17,504 bases of DNA from the NCBI GenBank assembly GCA_902984215.1, contig CADWAF010002274.1, positions 1 through 17,504 of the forward strand, read 5' to 3'. Below the pieces are notes generated by a model that saw only the letters and a program-made list of their open reading frames with translations, searched no databases and had not been told where the DNA came from. The position numbers and the translations under genes are program-made. This stretch comes from Willaertia magna. Lineage: Eukaryota; Heterolobosea; Eutetramitea; Acrasida; Naegleriidae. Each line of letters opens with the position of its first letter. The stretch's first letter is position 1. Below are positions 1-7,132 of this stretch, piece after piece.

Positions 1-1
1 T

Positions 2-268
2 AATTTTAAACCGTTATTTGTTTTATTATTGTCAAAAATTGAAGAACTATTTATGATTAATAATGTTTCTAACACTGGAAATGTTAATGAAGATAAACTG
101 ATTTTAAGGGGAAACGTAATTGACAGTAATTTAATTTTAAATTGGCCAAAAGATGAAGAATATTTATTGTTAAATAACGATAAACAATTATATCATGATA
201 ATTCATTATTAAATGATATTTTAACTTTGTATTTTATGAACAAAAGAAACGTATTGAGACAAAATTGA
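2..268 (+). CDS. F-box family protein, C-terminal fragment (runs off left edge)
   Basis: This is the last 88 codons plus the TAA stop of a plus-strand gene. The reading frame is open to the first bases of the window and no start is visible, so the gene continues to the left. Its C-terminus matches the complete F-box protein at 3659-4810: both have a PLF...LLSKIE segment, an NWPK motif, and the ending YHDN-LLNDIL followed by FM-KR. The fragment is therefore a paralogue of that protein. Function is inferred only from the paralogue: an adaptor that would recruit substrates to an SCF ubiquitin ligase. The visible part holds no catalytic motif. Codon use is extremely AT-rich (TTA, AAT, AAA), as in the rest of the left block. 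Whether the full gene is intact cannot be judged here. Confidence 0.75.
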   Translation, partial: NFKPLFVLLLSKIEELFMINNVSNTGNVNEDKLILRGNVIDSNLILNWPKDEEYLLLNNDKQLYHDNSLLNDILTLYFMNKRNVLRQN

Positions 269-326
269 TATTTTGTAAGTTTACCACTCTTGTTCCACCT
301 TTAAAAATATAAAATTCATTAGTTTT

Positions 327-352
327 AAATTACAAAAAAAACGTTGTAATTT
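327..352. repeat. 9-bp inverted repeat between convergent genes
   Basis: AAATTACAA (327-335) and TTGTAATTT (344-352) are perfect inverted copies separated by 8 nt. They lie in the 115-nt gap between the convergent F-box fragment and the first LRR gene. A role in 3'-end formation or transcription stop for both genes is possible. In sequence this AT-rich, chance is also a fair explanation. Confidence 0.4.
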
Positions 353-383
353 TACAAAATCAAAATACTTTGTTGTAAACTAT

Positions 384-1892
384 TTAAATGATATCATAAT
401 AATAATTATAAAAAAAAGTATAAGAATCATTGTGAATACTAAACACACAATTTCTGTCATTTAAATTATAAATCTCTTTAACATTTTCAAACTGTGAAGC
501 TTCTTTAGAATATTTAAATACAAAACATTGTGGAATAACACAAAACTTTAAACGCGGACTATTTTGCAATAAATCTTTTAATATTTCAAATATTTTGTTT
601 CCATTTCTAAAATCGTCACTTCCTTTACATCTTATTTCTAATTTTTCCAAACTTTCAAAAACATTACAATATTTTAATTTATTTGTAAAATATTCCCCCT
701 CAATAACTAAATGGTTTAATTTTGGGAAATTTTTCTTTTGTAATAAATTAAGTACTAAATATTCTCCATTGCCATTATTAATTGTATAATTATCGTCAGA
801 GCTAATTGTTAAATATCTTACGTTATTAAATAAAATATCTGTCAAGTCAAATTTATTATTATTTAAAGTTATATTTAAAATCAAAATATTATTAAATATA
901 ATTGTGTCTTTTTTAAACCAATCCCAATAAATAAAATCATAATTAATTGATAAATAAAAAACATTTTGTAATGCTCTTTTTAATTTCAAATATTGTTTTT
1001 TCTCTTTTAAGCGCTTAAAAATCTCATCGCTACCCCCAAATACTAGTCCCAATGCAACAACATTTTTACAATCCCAAATAAAATAACGATTTTGTAAATA
1101 TTTTGTTACATTTATTAATATTCTTTCATTAAGTGTTGTATTTGTAGAATTATTATTTTTATAATATTTTGTGTAATGCCAATAATCATTTTGTGCATTA
1201 ATGATTGGAGCGATTAAATGTAAGATTTTTGTTAAAAAGGAAATAAAATAATTATTTTCTTCTTCTTTTATATTATTTTTATCTTCAATTAATATTTCAA
1301 TTCTTTTTGTAAAATATTTTTTAGCATTTTCTAAATTATACCATTCTTTACAAAATCTGTCATTTTCTTTGTTGTTTACATCAATTACAATTCCTAATTC
1401 TGAAAATAAAATTAATTTATGAATATCACAAATTTCAGTTCTTTCGTTTTCGAATAAATCACCTCCTTCAATATCTTCATTTCTTTTTTGAGAATTTAAA
1501 TTATAATAATAAATAAAATCTAAAGTGTTACAACAGGTCTTCCAGAAGGTATTAAACCAACTTGATTTTTGTAATAATCCTTTGTTTACATTTGTAAAAG
1601 ATATTAATGTTAAAACATTTTGTAAACTGGGTAATTCAAAATGAAAAGAATTATTATTTTTAAAATATTGTTCCGTAATTTCATTTAAATCTAAATTTCC
1701 AATCAAAAATTCAATAACAACTTGTAAAGTTTCAATTGGCAATTGATATAAAAGTAATTGCTGTTTTTCTAATCGTTGTTTATTAACAGTTGCCGAAGTA
1801 GCTCCGTTCGCCATTTTTTTTTTGAAAAATTTTCCACACTTTGTAAACCCAGTTTTAAAACTTTTTCTGAAAAGCAAGGAGGCTATTGACAT
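384..1892 (-). CDS. LRR/F-box-like protein, paralogue 1
   Basis: The predicted protein has 502 residues. Around residues 50-130 it carries a divergent F-box-like helical segment: it starts LPIETL, includes an NNNSFHFELPSLQNVLTL stretch and ends near a conserved Trp. The C-terminal third reads as leucine-rich-repeat-like strands (ILILNI, VRYLTI, LNHLVIEG, LEKLEIRC, LKFCVIP). It is clearly paralogous to the neighbouring gene at 2008-3504, sharing the F-box-like block, the CCNTLDFIYYY motif and the LRR end. Such proteins usually serve as substrate adaptors of SCF ubiquitin ligases; that role is inferred. An internal ATG at 1814 follows a run of A and gives a 476-residue product whose N-terminus matches the paralogue in length. 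I kept the upstream ATG at 1892 because it is also preceded by A residues, but the 26 extra residues, basic and Phe-rich, may not be translated. Confidence 0.82.
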   Translation of the reverse strand: MSIASLLFRKSFKTGFTKCGKFFKKKMANGATSATVNKQRLEKQQLLLYQLPIETLQVVIEFLIGNLDLNEITEQYFKNNNSFHFELPSLQNVLTLISFTNVNKGLLQKSSWFNTFWKTCCNTLDFIYYYNLNSQKRNEDIEGGDLFENERTEICDIHKLILFSELGIVIDVNNKENDRFCKEWYNLENAKKYFTKRIEILIEDKNNIKEEENNYFISFLTKILHLIAPIINAQNDYWHYTKYYKNNNSTNTTLNERILINVTKYLQNRYFIWDCKNVVALGLVFGGSDEIFKRLKEKKQYLKLKRALQNVFYLSINYDFIYWDWFKKDTIIFNNILILNITLNNNKFDLTDILFNNVRYLTISSDDNYTINNGNGEYLVLNLLQKKNFPKLNHLVIEGEYFTNKLKYCNVFESLEKLEIRCKGSDDFRNGNKIFEILKDLLQNSPRLKFCVIPQCFVFKYSKEASQFENVKEIYNLNDRNCVFSIHNDSYTFFYNYYYDII

Positions 1893-2007
1893 TTTTGGAT
1901 GGTATGATTTGACACTATTAATCTAATATTGAGCTAAATTCTTTTGCTTTATTTGGTTTCTAGTACAATAATAGTACAAATATAAACAGCTTAATAAAGA
2001 AATTAAT
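1893..2007. promoter_or_regulatory. Short intergenic gap between tandem LRR paralogues
   Basis: Only 115 nt separate the stop of the second LRR gene from the first ATG of paralogue 1, both on the minus strand. The 3' end of the upstream gene and the promoter of the downstream gene must fit here. I see no recognisable promoter element. The assignment rests on position alone. Confidence 0.3.
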
Positions 2008-3504
2008 TTATTCCCAACAACGTTCATAATAATAATTATAAGAATTATTTTGAATACTAATTACACAATTCTTATCATCTAAATTATAAATATCTTTTAC
2101 ACCTTCAAAACTTACAGAACTAGAAAATTGAACTAATAAATATTGTGGAATAATACAAAACTTTAAACATGGACAATAAGGTAATAAATTCTTTAAAGTG
2201 TTAAATATATCATTTCCATTTCTAAAATCGTCACTATCCATACATCTTATTTCTAATTTTTCTAAATTTTGTAAAACATCACATTCTTTTAATTCACTAT
2301 TAAATTGACGACCTTCCAAAACTAAATGATTTAATTTTGGAAAATATTTCTGTTGTAATATATTTAATAATATTTTATCGTCGTCACTATTGTAACTTTG
2401 ATTATAATATCTATAATTATCATCATCTTTACAAACAATTAAATATCTTACATTTCTAAATACAATATCTGTCAAATCAATTTTACAATTATCAAAATTA
2501 ATATTTAAAATTAAAATATTATCAAAAATTGTTAAATCCTTTCTAAAACAATCCCAAAAATTAAAAGTAGAAGTAAACGCTAAATAAAATACATTTTGTA
2601 ATGCCTGTTTTAATTTAAAATAATTTTCATTCTTATCTTCTTTTAAACCTTCTTTTAAACTTTCAGAATTATCATGATCTAATAAAAAACCTAAATAACC
2701 ACTACTGTTATTCATAATATCTAAATCATTGAAATCAATCACTGAATTACTTTGATAATTAATTACGTGCTTTGGTGTATTATCTATGTAATCATAACTA
2801 CTTTGTGTGTTAATAATTGGTTCAATTAAGTTAAAGATTTTTGATAAAAAGGAAATGAAATAATCTTCTTCTTCTTTTTCGTTTATAGTGATTTGTAAAG
2901 TTTCATTTCTTTGTTTATTCAATAATAATTTCATTCTTTTTGTAAAGTATTTTTTTGCATTTTCTAAATTATACCAATCTTTACAAAATCTGTCATTTTC
3001 ATTGTCCTCTTTTTTTTTATCATTCTCTTCTTCATCATTCCCTTCGTTTTCATTATAATTTTCTTGAACAATTCCCAATTCCGAAAATAAAATTAAGTTT
3101 TGAATGTCATTAATTTCAATTCTTTCATAATCTGTTAAATCACCTTGTCCAATATCTTCCCTTCCTTTTCCTTCATTTAGAAGATAATAATAAATAAAAT
3201 CTAAAGTATTACAACAATTTTTATAAAAAGTAATGATCCAATCTGATTTTTGTAATAATTCTTTATTTAAATTTGTAAAAGATATTAATGTTAAAACATT
3301 TTGTAAACTGGGTAATTCAAAATGAAAAGAATTATTATTTTTAAAATATTGCTCAATAATTTCATTTAAATTTAAATCTAAATTTCCGATTAAAAATGTA
3401 ACAATAATTTGTAATGTTTCAATTGGTAATTGATGTAAATTTAATTTCTTTTGTGTTAGTTCTTTATTGTTTGTGATAGTATCTCTAACCATTGTTTCGT
3501 TCAT
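2008..3504 (-). CDS. LRR/F-box-like protein, paralogue 2
   Basis: The predicted protein has 498 residues from the first in-frame ATG at 3504, which sits in an AAGAAAATG context; the frame is open further upstream but without an ATG. A divergent F-box-like segment begins LPIETL near residue 26. The middle is acidic and Asn/Glu-rich, with a low-complexity insert (EEENDKKKEDNEND) that paralogue 1 lacks. The C-terminal third has LRR-like strands (ILILNI, VRYLIV, LNHLVLEG, LEKLEIRC, LKFCIIP). Likely role: substrate adaptor of an SCF-type ubiquitin ligase, by family resemblance only. The gene is divergent from the true F-box gene at 3659, with 154 nt between the two start codons. An 81-nt stretch is identical to paralogue 1 (see findings). 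Confidence 0.85.
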   Translation of the reverse strand: MNETMVRDTITNNKELTQKKLNLHQLPIETLQIIVTFLIGNLDLNLNEIIEQYFKNNNSFHFELPSLQNVLTLISFTNLNKELLQKSDWIITFYKNCCNTLDFIYYYLLNEGKGREDIGQGDLTDYERIEINDIQNLILFSELGIVQENYNENEGNDEEENDKKKEDNENDRFCKDWYNLENAKKYFTKRMKLLLNKQRNETLQITINEKEEEDYFISFLSKIFNLIEPIINTQSSYDYIDNTPKHVINYQSNSVIDFNDLDIMNNSSGYLGFLLDHDNSESLKEGLKEDKNENYFKLKQALQNVFYLAFTSTFNFWDCFRKDLTIFDNILILNINFDNCKIDLTDIVFRNVRYLIVCKDDDNYRYYNQSYNSDDDKILLNILQQKYFPKLNHLVLEGRQFNSELKECDVLQNLEKLEIRCMDSDDFRNGNDIFNTLKNLLPYCPCLKFCIIPQYLLVQFSSSVSFEGVKDIYNLDDKNCVISIQNNSYNYYYERCWE

Positions 3505-3658
3505 TTTCTTTTGTGTTTCTTTGTTGCTTTTTTGTTGACGGTGCACTTGTAGTTGTCAACAGCAAACAAATCAAATGACGCCTAAAATTTAAAGTGCTAC
3601 AGTCTTTGCTTCGAACTTATATTGTTATTTAACCTGTGTAAATTTCGAGGCAAAAAAA
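3505..3658. promoter_or_regulatory. Probable shared divergent promoter region
   Basis: These 154 nt lie between the divergent start codons of LRR paralogue 2 (-) and the F-box gene (+). They are visibly less AT-rich than the flanking coding sequence in places. The arrangement suggests co-regulation of the pair. I can name no specific factor site. Confidence 0.35.
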
Positions 3659-4810
3659 ATGTTTCACACCTTGTTGTTGGTAGATGATATTTGGTTCACA
3701 GTTTTTCAATTTTTATCTCTTAAAGAGTTGTGTAATTGTTGTTTAATTTCAAAAGAATTTTATGAATTAATGAATCAAAATGTTTGTTGGAAATTTTATT
3801 ATTTACAACTTTCAAATAATTCACTTGTTGTTGAAAAGGATAATAATATAGAACTACACTACGGTGAGGATAATAATAAGAATAATAATTGGAAGGATTT
3901 ATTAAGAAATTATCTTTCAAGAAATGTGATTTGTTTGTCTTCAGATGTCGCTATTCATTTTATGGAAAGAAATACTTTTTATATAAATGAATTTTATCAA
4001 GCAAAACATTTAAGTGATTTACAAGAACAAGAAAATAATGAATATATTATTAATTTAAAAGAAGTTCTTACACCTTATTTTGTAAAATATTTAAAAGATT
4101 CATTTATTTTACAAACTATAAAAGTTTTATTACACAGAATTAAAATTTTAGATTATTCATTACAATCAGAAAATAACAATAATAAATTAATTGAAACTAC
4201 AATTTTACAATTAATTACAGATATAGATATAAATCAACAATCTAAAAGATATGAATTAAAATTAATTTTAGAAATTAATGGTTTACAAAATAAATTGGTT
4301 GTAAGATTTCAAAATTTTATTTATGACACCATTAATTATATGTATACTGATAATTATATTACAAATAAATGTGATTATATAATTTGGATTAATTATAATG
4401 ATTTTACAACAGAAGAATTAAAATTAGATTTTACAAAAAGAGATAAATCGAAAGGTTTTTGGTTTATTGGAAAGTTTAATCAAATCACTGCAATTTATGA
4501 TAATTTAAATATTTTACAATTAATTTTACAACAAATTATTCCAATAAGAAAATCTAGAAATTTAACTTCTGAATATTTTCAACCTTTATTTATCTTTTTA
4601 TTATCTAAAATTGAACAAATATTTATTGGTGAACAAAGAGGAACCATTTTAGATGAACACATTGTATTTAATTGGCCAAAAAAAGTTAAAGCTGAACAAT
4701 TAAAGAATAATAATTTATATCATAAATATTTATATCATGATAATTTATTATTAAATGATATTTTAAATGAATGTTTTATGGACAAAAGGAAAAATATTAA
4801 AAAATTTTAA
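3659..4810 (+). CDS. F-box domain protein
   Basis: The predicted protein has 383 residues, starting at an ATG preceded by eight A residues. Residues about 5-45 form a recognisable F-box: DDIWFTVFQFLSLKEL, then CCLISKEFYELMNQNVCWKFYY, with the expected Leu/Ile spacing, the Cys-x-x-x-Ser-Lys-x-Phe turn and the late Trp. F-boxes bind Skp1 and place the rest of the protein as substrate-binding arm of an SCF ubiquitin ligase. The remaining ~330 residues match no family I can name. They are rich in Asn, Ile, Leu and Tyr and end in an NWPK / YHDN-LLNDIL / MDKRK block shared with the fragment at the left edge. The gene is divergent from LRR paralogue 2 and convergent with the Tyr-rich secreted protein gene. 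Confidence 0.85.
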   Translation: MFHTLLLVDDIWFTVFQFLSLKELCNCCLISKEFYELMNQNVCWKFYYLQLSNNSLVVEKDNNIELHYGEDNNKNNNWKDLLRNYLSRNVICLSSDVAIHFMERNTFYINEFYQAKHLSDLQEQENNEYIINLKEVLTPYFVKYLKDSFILQTIKVLLHRIKILDYSLQSENNNNKLIETTILQLITDIDINQQSKRYELKLILEINGLQNKLVVRFQNFIYDTINYMYTDNYITNKCDYIIWINYNDFTTEELKLDFTKRDKSKGFWFIGKFNQITAIYDNLNILQLILQQIIPIRKSRNLTSEYFQPLFIFLLSKIEQIFIGEQRGTILDEHIVFNWPKKVKAEQLKNNNLYHKYLYHDNLLLNDILNECFMDKRKNIKKF

Positions 4811-4921
4811 AATTTATAATGAATATTTACAACACACAATTATTTTATTAAATGAATTATACACAAATAATATCTTTTTTTTACAACATTTTTATACAAT
4901 AAAATATTTACGAAAAGTAAT

Positions 4922-5200
4922 TTACCAATAATAATAATAATTATATCTTCTTCCATAATAAGGATAACTATAATAACCACTATATGGATAACCATAAGAA
5001 TAAGCATAACTATAAGGATAACCACCATAGAATCCACTATAAGGATATCCACCATAAGAATATGCATAACTTCTATAAGGAAGACCATAAGAATAAGCAT
5101 AATTATATCCATACCAATTGGCATCTACCTCTTCTGCTTGAATAAAAAGTAGTGACATTAAAATTAAAACGAGAATGAAAATAACTGTTGTTGCCTTCAT
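4922..5200 (-). CDS. Small secreted tyrosine/glycine-rich repeat protein
   Basis: The predicted protein has 92 residues. Residues 1-22 are a clear signal peptide (a Lys near the start, a long Ile/Leu/Val core, then Phe-Ile-Gln-Ala before EE), so cleavage after Ala22 is likely. The 70-residue mature part has 29 Tyr, plus Gly, Ser, Pro and Ala, and no Cys. It contains three copies of YAYSYG (about residues 34-39, 45-50 and 65-70) and YPYS-type units. A short acidic head (EEVDAN) and a Tyr-rich tail ending in Trp flank the repeats. Such composition fits a secreted structural or adhesive protein, or a YG-rich antimicrobial-type peptide; I cannot choose between them. The signal peptide shows that this frame, not the overlapping one, is coding. 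Confidence 0.8.
   Translation of the reverse strand: MKATTVIFILVLILMSLLFIQAEEVDANWYGYNYAYSYGLPYRSYAYSYGGYPYSGFYGGYPYSYAYSYGYPYSGYYSYPYYGRRYNYYYYW
4975..5110 (-). repeat. Imperfect short tandem repeats encoding YAYSYG / YPYSG units
   Basis: On the plus strand, variants of CCATAAGAATAAGCATAACT and ATAAGGATAACCACC recur through this stretch. They encode the Tyr-rich units of the secreted protein. The copies are close but not identical, as expected for expansion by slippage or unequal exchange followed by drift. Confidence 0.7.
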
Positions 5201-5688
5201 CTTATTGTTATTAATGACAGTTGATAATTGTTGATTTGTTTAATGTTGTTTTTTAAATTGAATTGTTGTTGTTACAAGTTAATGAACGAGATATCCTTTT
5301 ATTTGGTTACTGAGGTCAGTGATAATACTTTTAAATATAATATCCTTGTAAAGAAAACTACCACAGTTGACTATGGAATAATTTTTGAACGCAATAAATA
5401 TCGTGATTGTTGATGATTGGCAGTGGTTGAAAGTGAAAATTAAAAATAATGAAAATAAATATAATTCAATGAAAATAAAATTAAAAATTTAGAAAGTAAT
5501 ATTAACTATAATTAGAAAATACAAGAAAACAATTTATTTTGAAGAAATTGATTGAATTTAAAGTCAATCAATTACAACACCAAAGCCATCCCTCTGTCCA
5601 AGTAATAAGTCTGACTGCAAAAATTAATTATCTACTGCCATACCACTGTGAAAACACTTCATCTCGTCTGATTTAAAAATATTTGTAA

Positions 5689-5907
5689 CAGATTAATTTT
5701 AATAATTGTTTACAAACTTTAAAACAAATTGAAAAACTGTATTTATATTTTTTACAATCAACTAATTACAAAAAATATAACACAAATTTTACAATTCTAC
5801 TAAATTTAAAAGAACAACAATTAAATAATTTAATTTATAAAAATCCATCAATTAAAATCATTCATCCTTTACAAATAAAATTTCTAGACATTTCTTTAGG
5901 ATTTTAA
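5689..5907 (+). pseudogene. Possible 3' remnant of an LRR/F-box-family gene
   Basis: Seventy-two codons are open without any ATG and end at TAA (5905-5907), inside sequence where stops are otherwise dense. The codon use (TTA, CAA, AAA, AAT) matches the left-block paralogues. The translation has an LRR-like strand (IEKLYLYFL) followed by NLKEQQLNNLIYKNPSIKII, which resembles the end of the LRR proteins (LEKLEIRC ... ILKDLLQNSPRLKF). I therefore read it as the decayed 3' end of a gene of that family. Alternatively it is a last exon, since TTTGTAACAG just before 5692 could be a splice acceptor, but I found no convincing upstream exon. Confidence 0.35.
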
Positions 5908-5987
5908 TTATGTAAATTTTTATTAAAATAAATAAAAATCTTATAGATTCTGTATTTTTGTTTAATATAAATATAGATTTTTGGCGA

Positions 5988-6037
5988 ACTGTAAATTTTA
6001 ATTTTTAAAAATTTTAAATCACATTTTTTTTTACAGT
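5988..6037. repeat. 8-bp inverted repeat with palindromic interior
   Basis: ACTGTAAA (5988-5995) and TTTACAGT (6030-6037) are perfect inverted copies. Between them lies the 14-nt palindrome AATTTTTAAAAATT. The element could fold as a hairpin. No flanking target duplication is obvious, so I do not call it a transposon. Confidence 0.35.
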
Positions 6038-6139
6038 AAATAAAAAAATAAAAAATTGTAAAAAAATAGATTTTTTTTTAATTTTATTAATTATTATTAT
6101 TTTTATTTATATTAAACAGTTAAGATTTCTTTTTTAAAT

Positions 6140-6290
6140 ATGTTAGTTGATATTGATGAAAGTGTTAATAAATTAAAAAATAAATGAGGAACAATTAAAT
6201 GATTATAATTATAATTTAATTGTAATATGTTGTAGTATGATTTTAAAAGATAATTATATTGTTAGAGATATAATTTGTATAAATGATTAG
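6140..6290 (+). pseudogene. Possible frameshifted gene relic
   Basis: An ATG at 6140 opens 15 codons (MLVDIDESVNKLKNK) to a TGA at 6185. Shifting by one base, the next frame runs 34 more codons from 6186 (EEQLNDYNYN...KDNYIVRDIICIND) to TAG at 6288. The two pieces read naturally as one short protein broken by a single-base frameshift, with codon use like the left-block genes. No family is recognised. Chance cannot be excluded because each piece is short. Confidence 0.28.
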
Positions 6291-6913
6291 ATTTTATTAT
6301 AATAATAAAAAAAAAGAAATTAATAATTTAAAATTAGTATCAAATAAATAATTAATTTTAATAAATTTAATTTCTTTATTAGCATTCCTTTAAAATAAAA
6401 TATTAAATAACTAAACTATTTTAATATATATAAATTTATTAGTAAATTTATTTTAAAAAAATAAAATAATTATACAAATTTATATTGATTTATTATTTTT
6501 TATAATTACATTTTTCACTTTCATTATAAAATATTGTTTTAAACTTTTTTTATATTTTTTAATTGGTTGTATTTATTATTTTTAATTAAAAAAATTAAAT
6601 ACCTTATTAAAACTACAAAAATATAATTAATATTAATTTAAAAAAATTAAATTAACAAAGTAACTAAATATTCTTTTTTAAATTCTAGTAACTTTTTTCA
6701 AAAATATATTCTTTTAAATTAAAATCATTCCTTTTTTTTGTGTTTTCAATTTTATAATAATTATTATTTAAATAGTAATAACAAAATTTTGTTTGATAAT
6801 TCTAATTATTAAATTTATCTTCAATCAAAACTGTTTTCTTATAATAATTTTTATTTTTTCTCTTAATTATTTTAATTATGCAATATCTTTAATTAAGTAA
6901 TTAGCAAACAAGT

Positions 6914-6917
6914 AAAA
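6914..6917 (-). terminator. RNA polymerase III T-run after tRNA-Thr
   Basis: On the minus strand a TTTT run lies 9 nt beyond the last tRNA base. This is a minimal Pol III termination signal in the expected place. Confidence 0.6.
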
Positions 6918-6926
6918 TTATTTCGC

Positions 6927-6998
6927 AGGCGACTCCGAGGATCGAACTCGGGACCCTCAGTTTACAAGACTGATGCACTACCACTGTGCTAAGCCGCC
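6927..6998 (-). tRNA. tRNA-Thr (anticodon TGT)
   Basis: The 72-nt minus-strand sequence folds as a complete cloverleaf. The acceptor stem GGCGGCT pairs with AGTCGCC (one G-U). The D arm is GCAC/GTGC with loop AGTGGTA. The anticodon stem TCAGT/ACTGA encloses loop CTTGTAA, placing TGT at positions 34-36, which reads ACA (Thr). The T arm is CCGAG/CTCGG with loop TTCGATC, and the discriminator base is T. The internal A and B box regions are present and there is no intron. The CCA tail is not encoded, as usual in eukaryotic nuclei. Confidence 0.96.
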
Positions 6999-7090
6999 CT
7001 TGTTTTGCTCATTATGTATATTAATTCTGCAAATTGTTTTGTTTGGGCTATTGAACTGTCGTGTTTGAATTGGTGAAAGTACTGGTTGTG

Positions 7091-7132
7091 AATACTATTA
7101 ATTTTGTGAATAATCAATTTATTAATAGTATT
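7091..7132. repeat. 12-bp perfect hairpin abutting the CAP-domain stop codon
   Basis: AATACTATTAAT (7091-7102) and ATTAATAGTATT (7121-7132) are perfect inverted copies with an 18-nt loop. The stem begins at the base directly after the stop codon of the CAP-domain gene (TAA at 7135-7133, minus strand). In the transcript it would form a stem-loop at the very start of the 3' UTR. Confidence 0.6.

Larger units (their letters stand above)
5201..6926. other. Extremely AT-rich intergenic stretch
   Basis: About 1.7 kb separate the Tyr-rich protein gene from the tRNA. It is packed with A and T runs and in-frame stops, and I see no intact gene. A short plus-strand reading frame at 5283-5414 (43 codons) has no recognisable features. 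Two stretches look like broken coding sequence and are listed separately (5689-5907, 6140-6290), as is an inverted repeat at 5988-6037. The part after 6291 shows nothing beyond simple AT sequence until the tRNA. Confidence 0.6.

Noticed and set aside
595..789. 64-codon plus-strand open frame
   Set aside because: It lies antisense inside LRR paralogue 1, whose frame is supported by a paralogue; it has no features of its own.
3720..3920. 66-codon minus-strand open frame
   Set aside because: It is antisense to the F-box gene, has Tyr runs from complementing Asn codons, and has no independent support.
4840..5124. 94-codon minus-strand open frame rich in Ile, Met and Val
   Set aside because: It is another frame of the Tyr-rich repeat; the competing frame has a clean signal peptide and regular repeats.
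5228..5413. Short plus-strand open frame upstream of the Tyr-rich protein gene
   Set aside because: Its first ATG gives only 43 codons with no recognisable features; it lies where the promoter of the Tyr-rich gene is expected.
5414..6926. CRISPR array, origin or transposon in the AT-rich gap
   Set aside because: There are no regularly spaced repeats, no transposase and no convincing terminal repeats with target duplications; the many short AT repeats look like composition.
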